From Nothophaeocryptopus gaeumannii (taxonomy: Eukaryota > Ascomycota > Dothideomycetes > Mycosphaerellales > Mycosphaerellaceae): a stretch of 64,000 bases of DNA. How positions within the stretch are numbered: position 1 is the stretch's first letter; each line of letters starts with the position of its first letter. The translations under genes were made by a program, and so were the position numbers. The notes below the pieces were generated by a model, which was not told the DNA's origin, made no database searches, and was given only the letters and a program-made list of their open reading frames with translations. Shown piece after piece: positions 63,747-64,000 of the stretch. The DNA lies in assembly GCA_031771865.1 (NCBI GenBank), contig JASISA010000027.1, positions 124,001-188,000 of the forward strand. Direction: 5' to 3'.

Positions 63747-64000
63747 ATAACTGTGGAGCACACAGAGGCTCTCTGTCGCCATGTCTGTCTTTGAGGCCCA
63801 TATCTATGAGCTGGATGGTCTGGATGCCCGAAGAAACATCGAGATGTCTCGAAGCGGACAATCGTGGAATGAAGATATCAAAGCAATGGAAACAACACAG
63901 GCTTGATATCTCTGCTTAATTGCTTGAGACCGAGCCTCTCGTTGCGAGTTCGAAGTTACACGCGGCTCTGGCAACTGTGAGTGACTGCGTCATACCTCAA
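63747..64000. other. Right-edge sequence
   Basis: The last 254 bases hold the 3' flank of the glycosidase. Nothing else is seen. Confidence 0.4.

Overview
The window is nuclear DNA from a filamentous ascomycete (Pezizomycotina). I would guess Dothideomycetes, but nothing here proves the class. The evidence is short introns of about 45 to 125 bases with GT...CTNAC...AG signals, a CFEM/PTH11-type receptor, a Git3-type receptor, an Hce2 (Ecp2-like) secreted protein, NACHT and 2EXR/F-box families, and fungal-style COQ4, CIA30, RIM2 and SSS1. Most real genes are spliced. I rebuilt the exon joins by hand for GH92, RPS4, SSS1, the WD40 gene, both receptors, the SnoaL-like gene, the esterase, the acetyltransferase, the ankyrin gene and one F-box gene. 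In each case the joined exons keep one reading frame.

Layout. 1-17 kb: a GT17 glycosyltransferase, a Gemin2-like spliceosome assembly factor, an M20 amidohydrolase, a SnoaL-like protein, a nine-exon secreted GH92 mannosidase, an HSL-type esterase, ribosomal protein S4 and a zinc alcohol dehydrogenase. 17-26 kb: a frameshifted 2EXR gene, a ketopantoate reductase divergent from COQ4, a broken NACHT (NLR-like) gene and an Hce2 effector candidate. 26-39 kb: a hexapeptide acetyltransferase, two seven-helix receptors side by side, a broken F-box gene, an ankyrin protein, and the divergent mitochondrial pair RIM2/CIA30. 40-53 kb: small 2EXR and SnoaL proteins, a GH3 beta-glucosidase, a WD40 protein with DDB1-binding signatures, SSS1, an FSH serine hydrolase and an F-box protein. 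53.7-57.5 kb has no convincing gene. 57.5-64 kb: an NAD-dependent reductase, a degenerate unknown gene, a conserved hypothetical, and a secreted six-hairpin glycosidase carrying an in-frame TAG.

Two themes stand out. Housekeeping genes (RPS4, SSS1, COQ4, RIM2, CIA30, the WD40 gene) are intact and form divergent pairs or compact units. Environment- or self-recognition genes (NACHT, F-box/2EXR, secreted glycosidase) carry single-base frameshifts or a stop while their protein-like sequence continues in another frame. This is either recent decay of accessory genes or residual assembly error. Read-level checking would decide. I found no secondary-metabolite backbone gene, tRNA, CRISPR array or intact transposon, and no clearly new multi-gene system.
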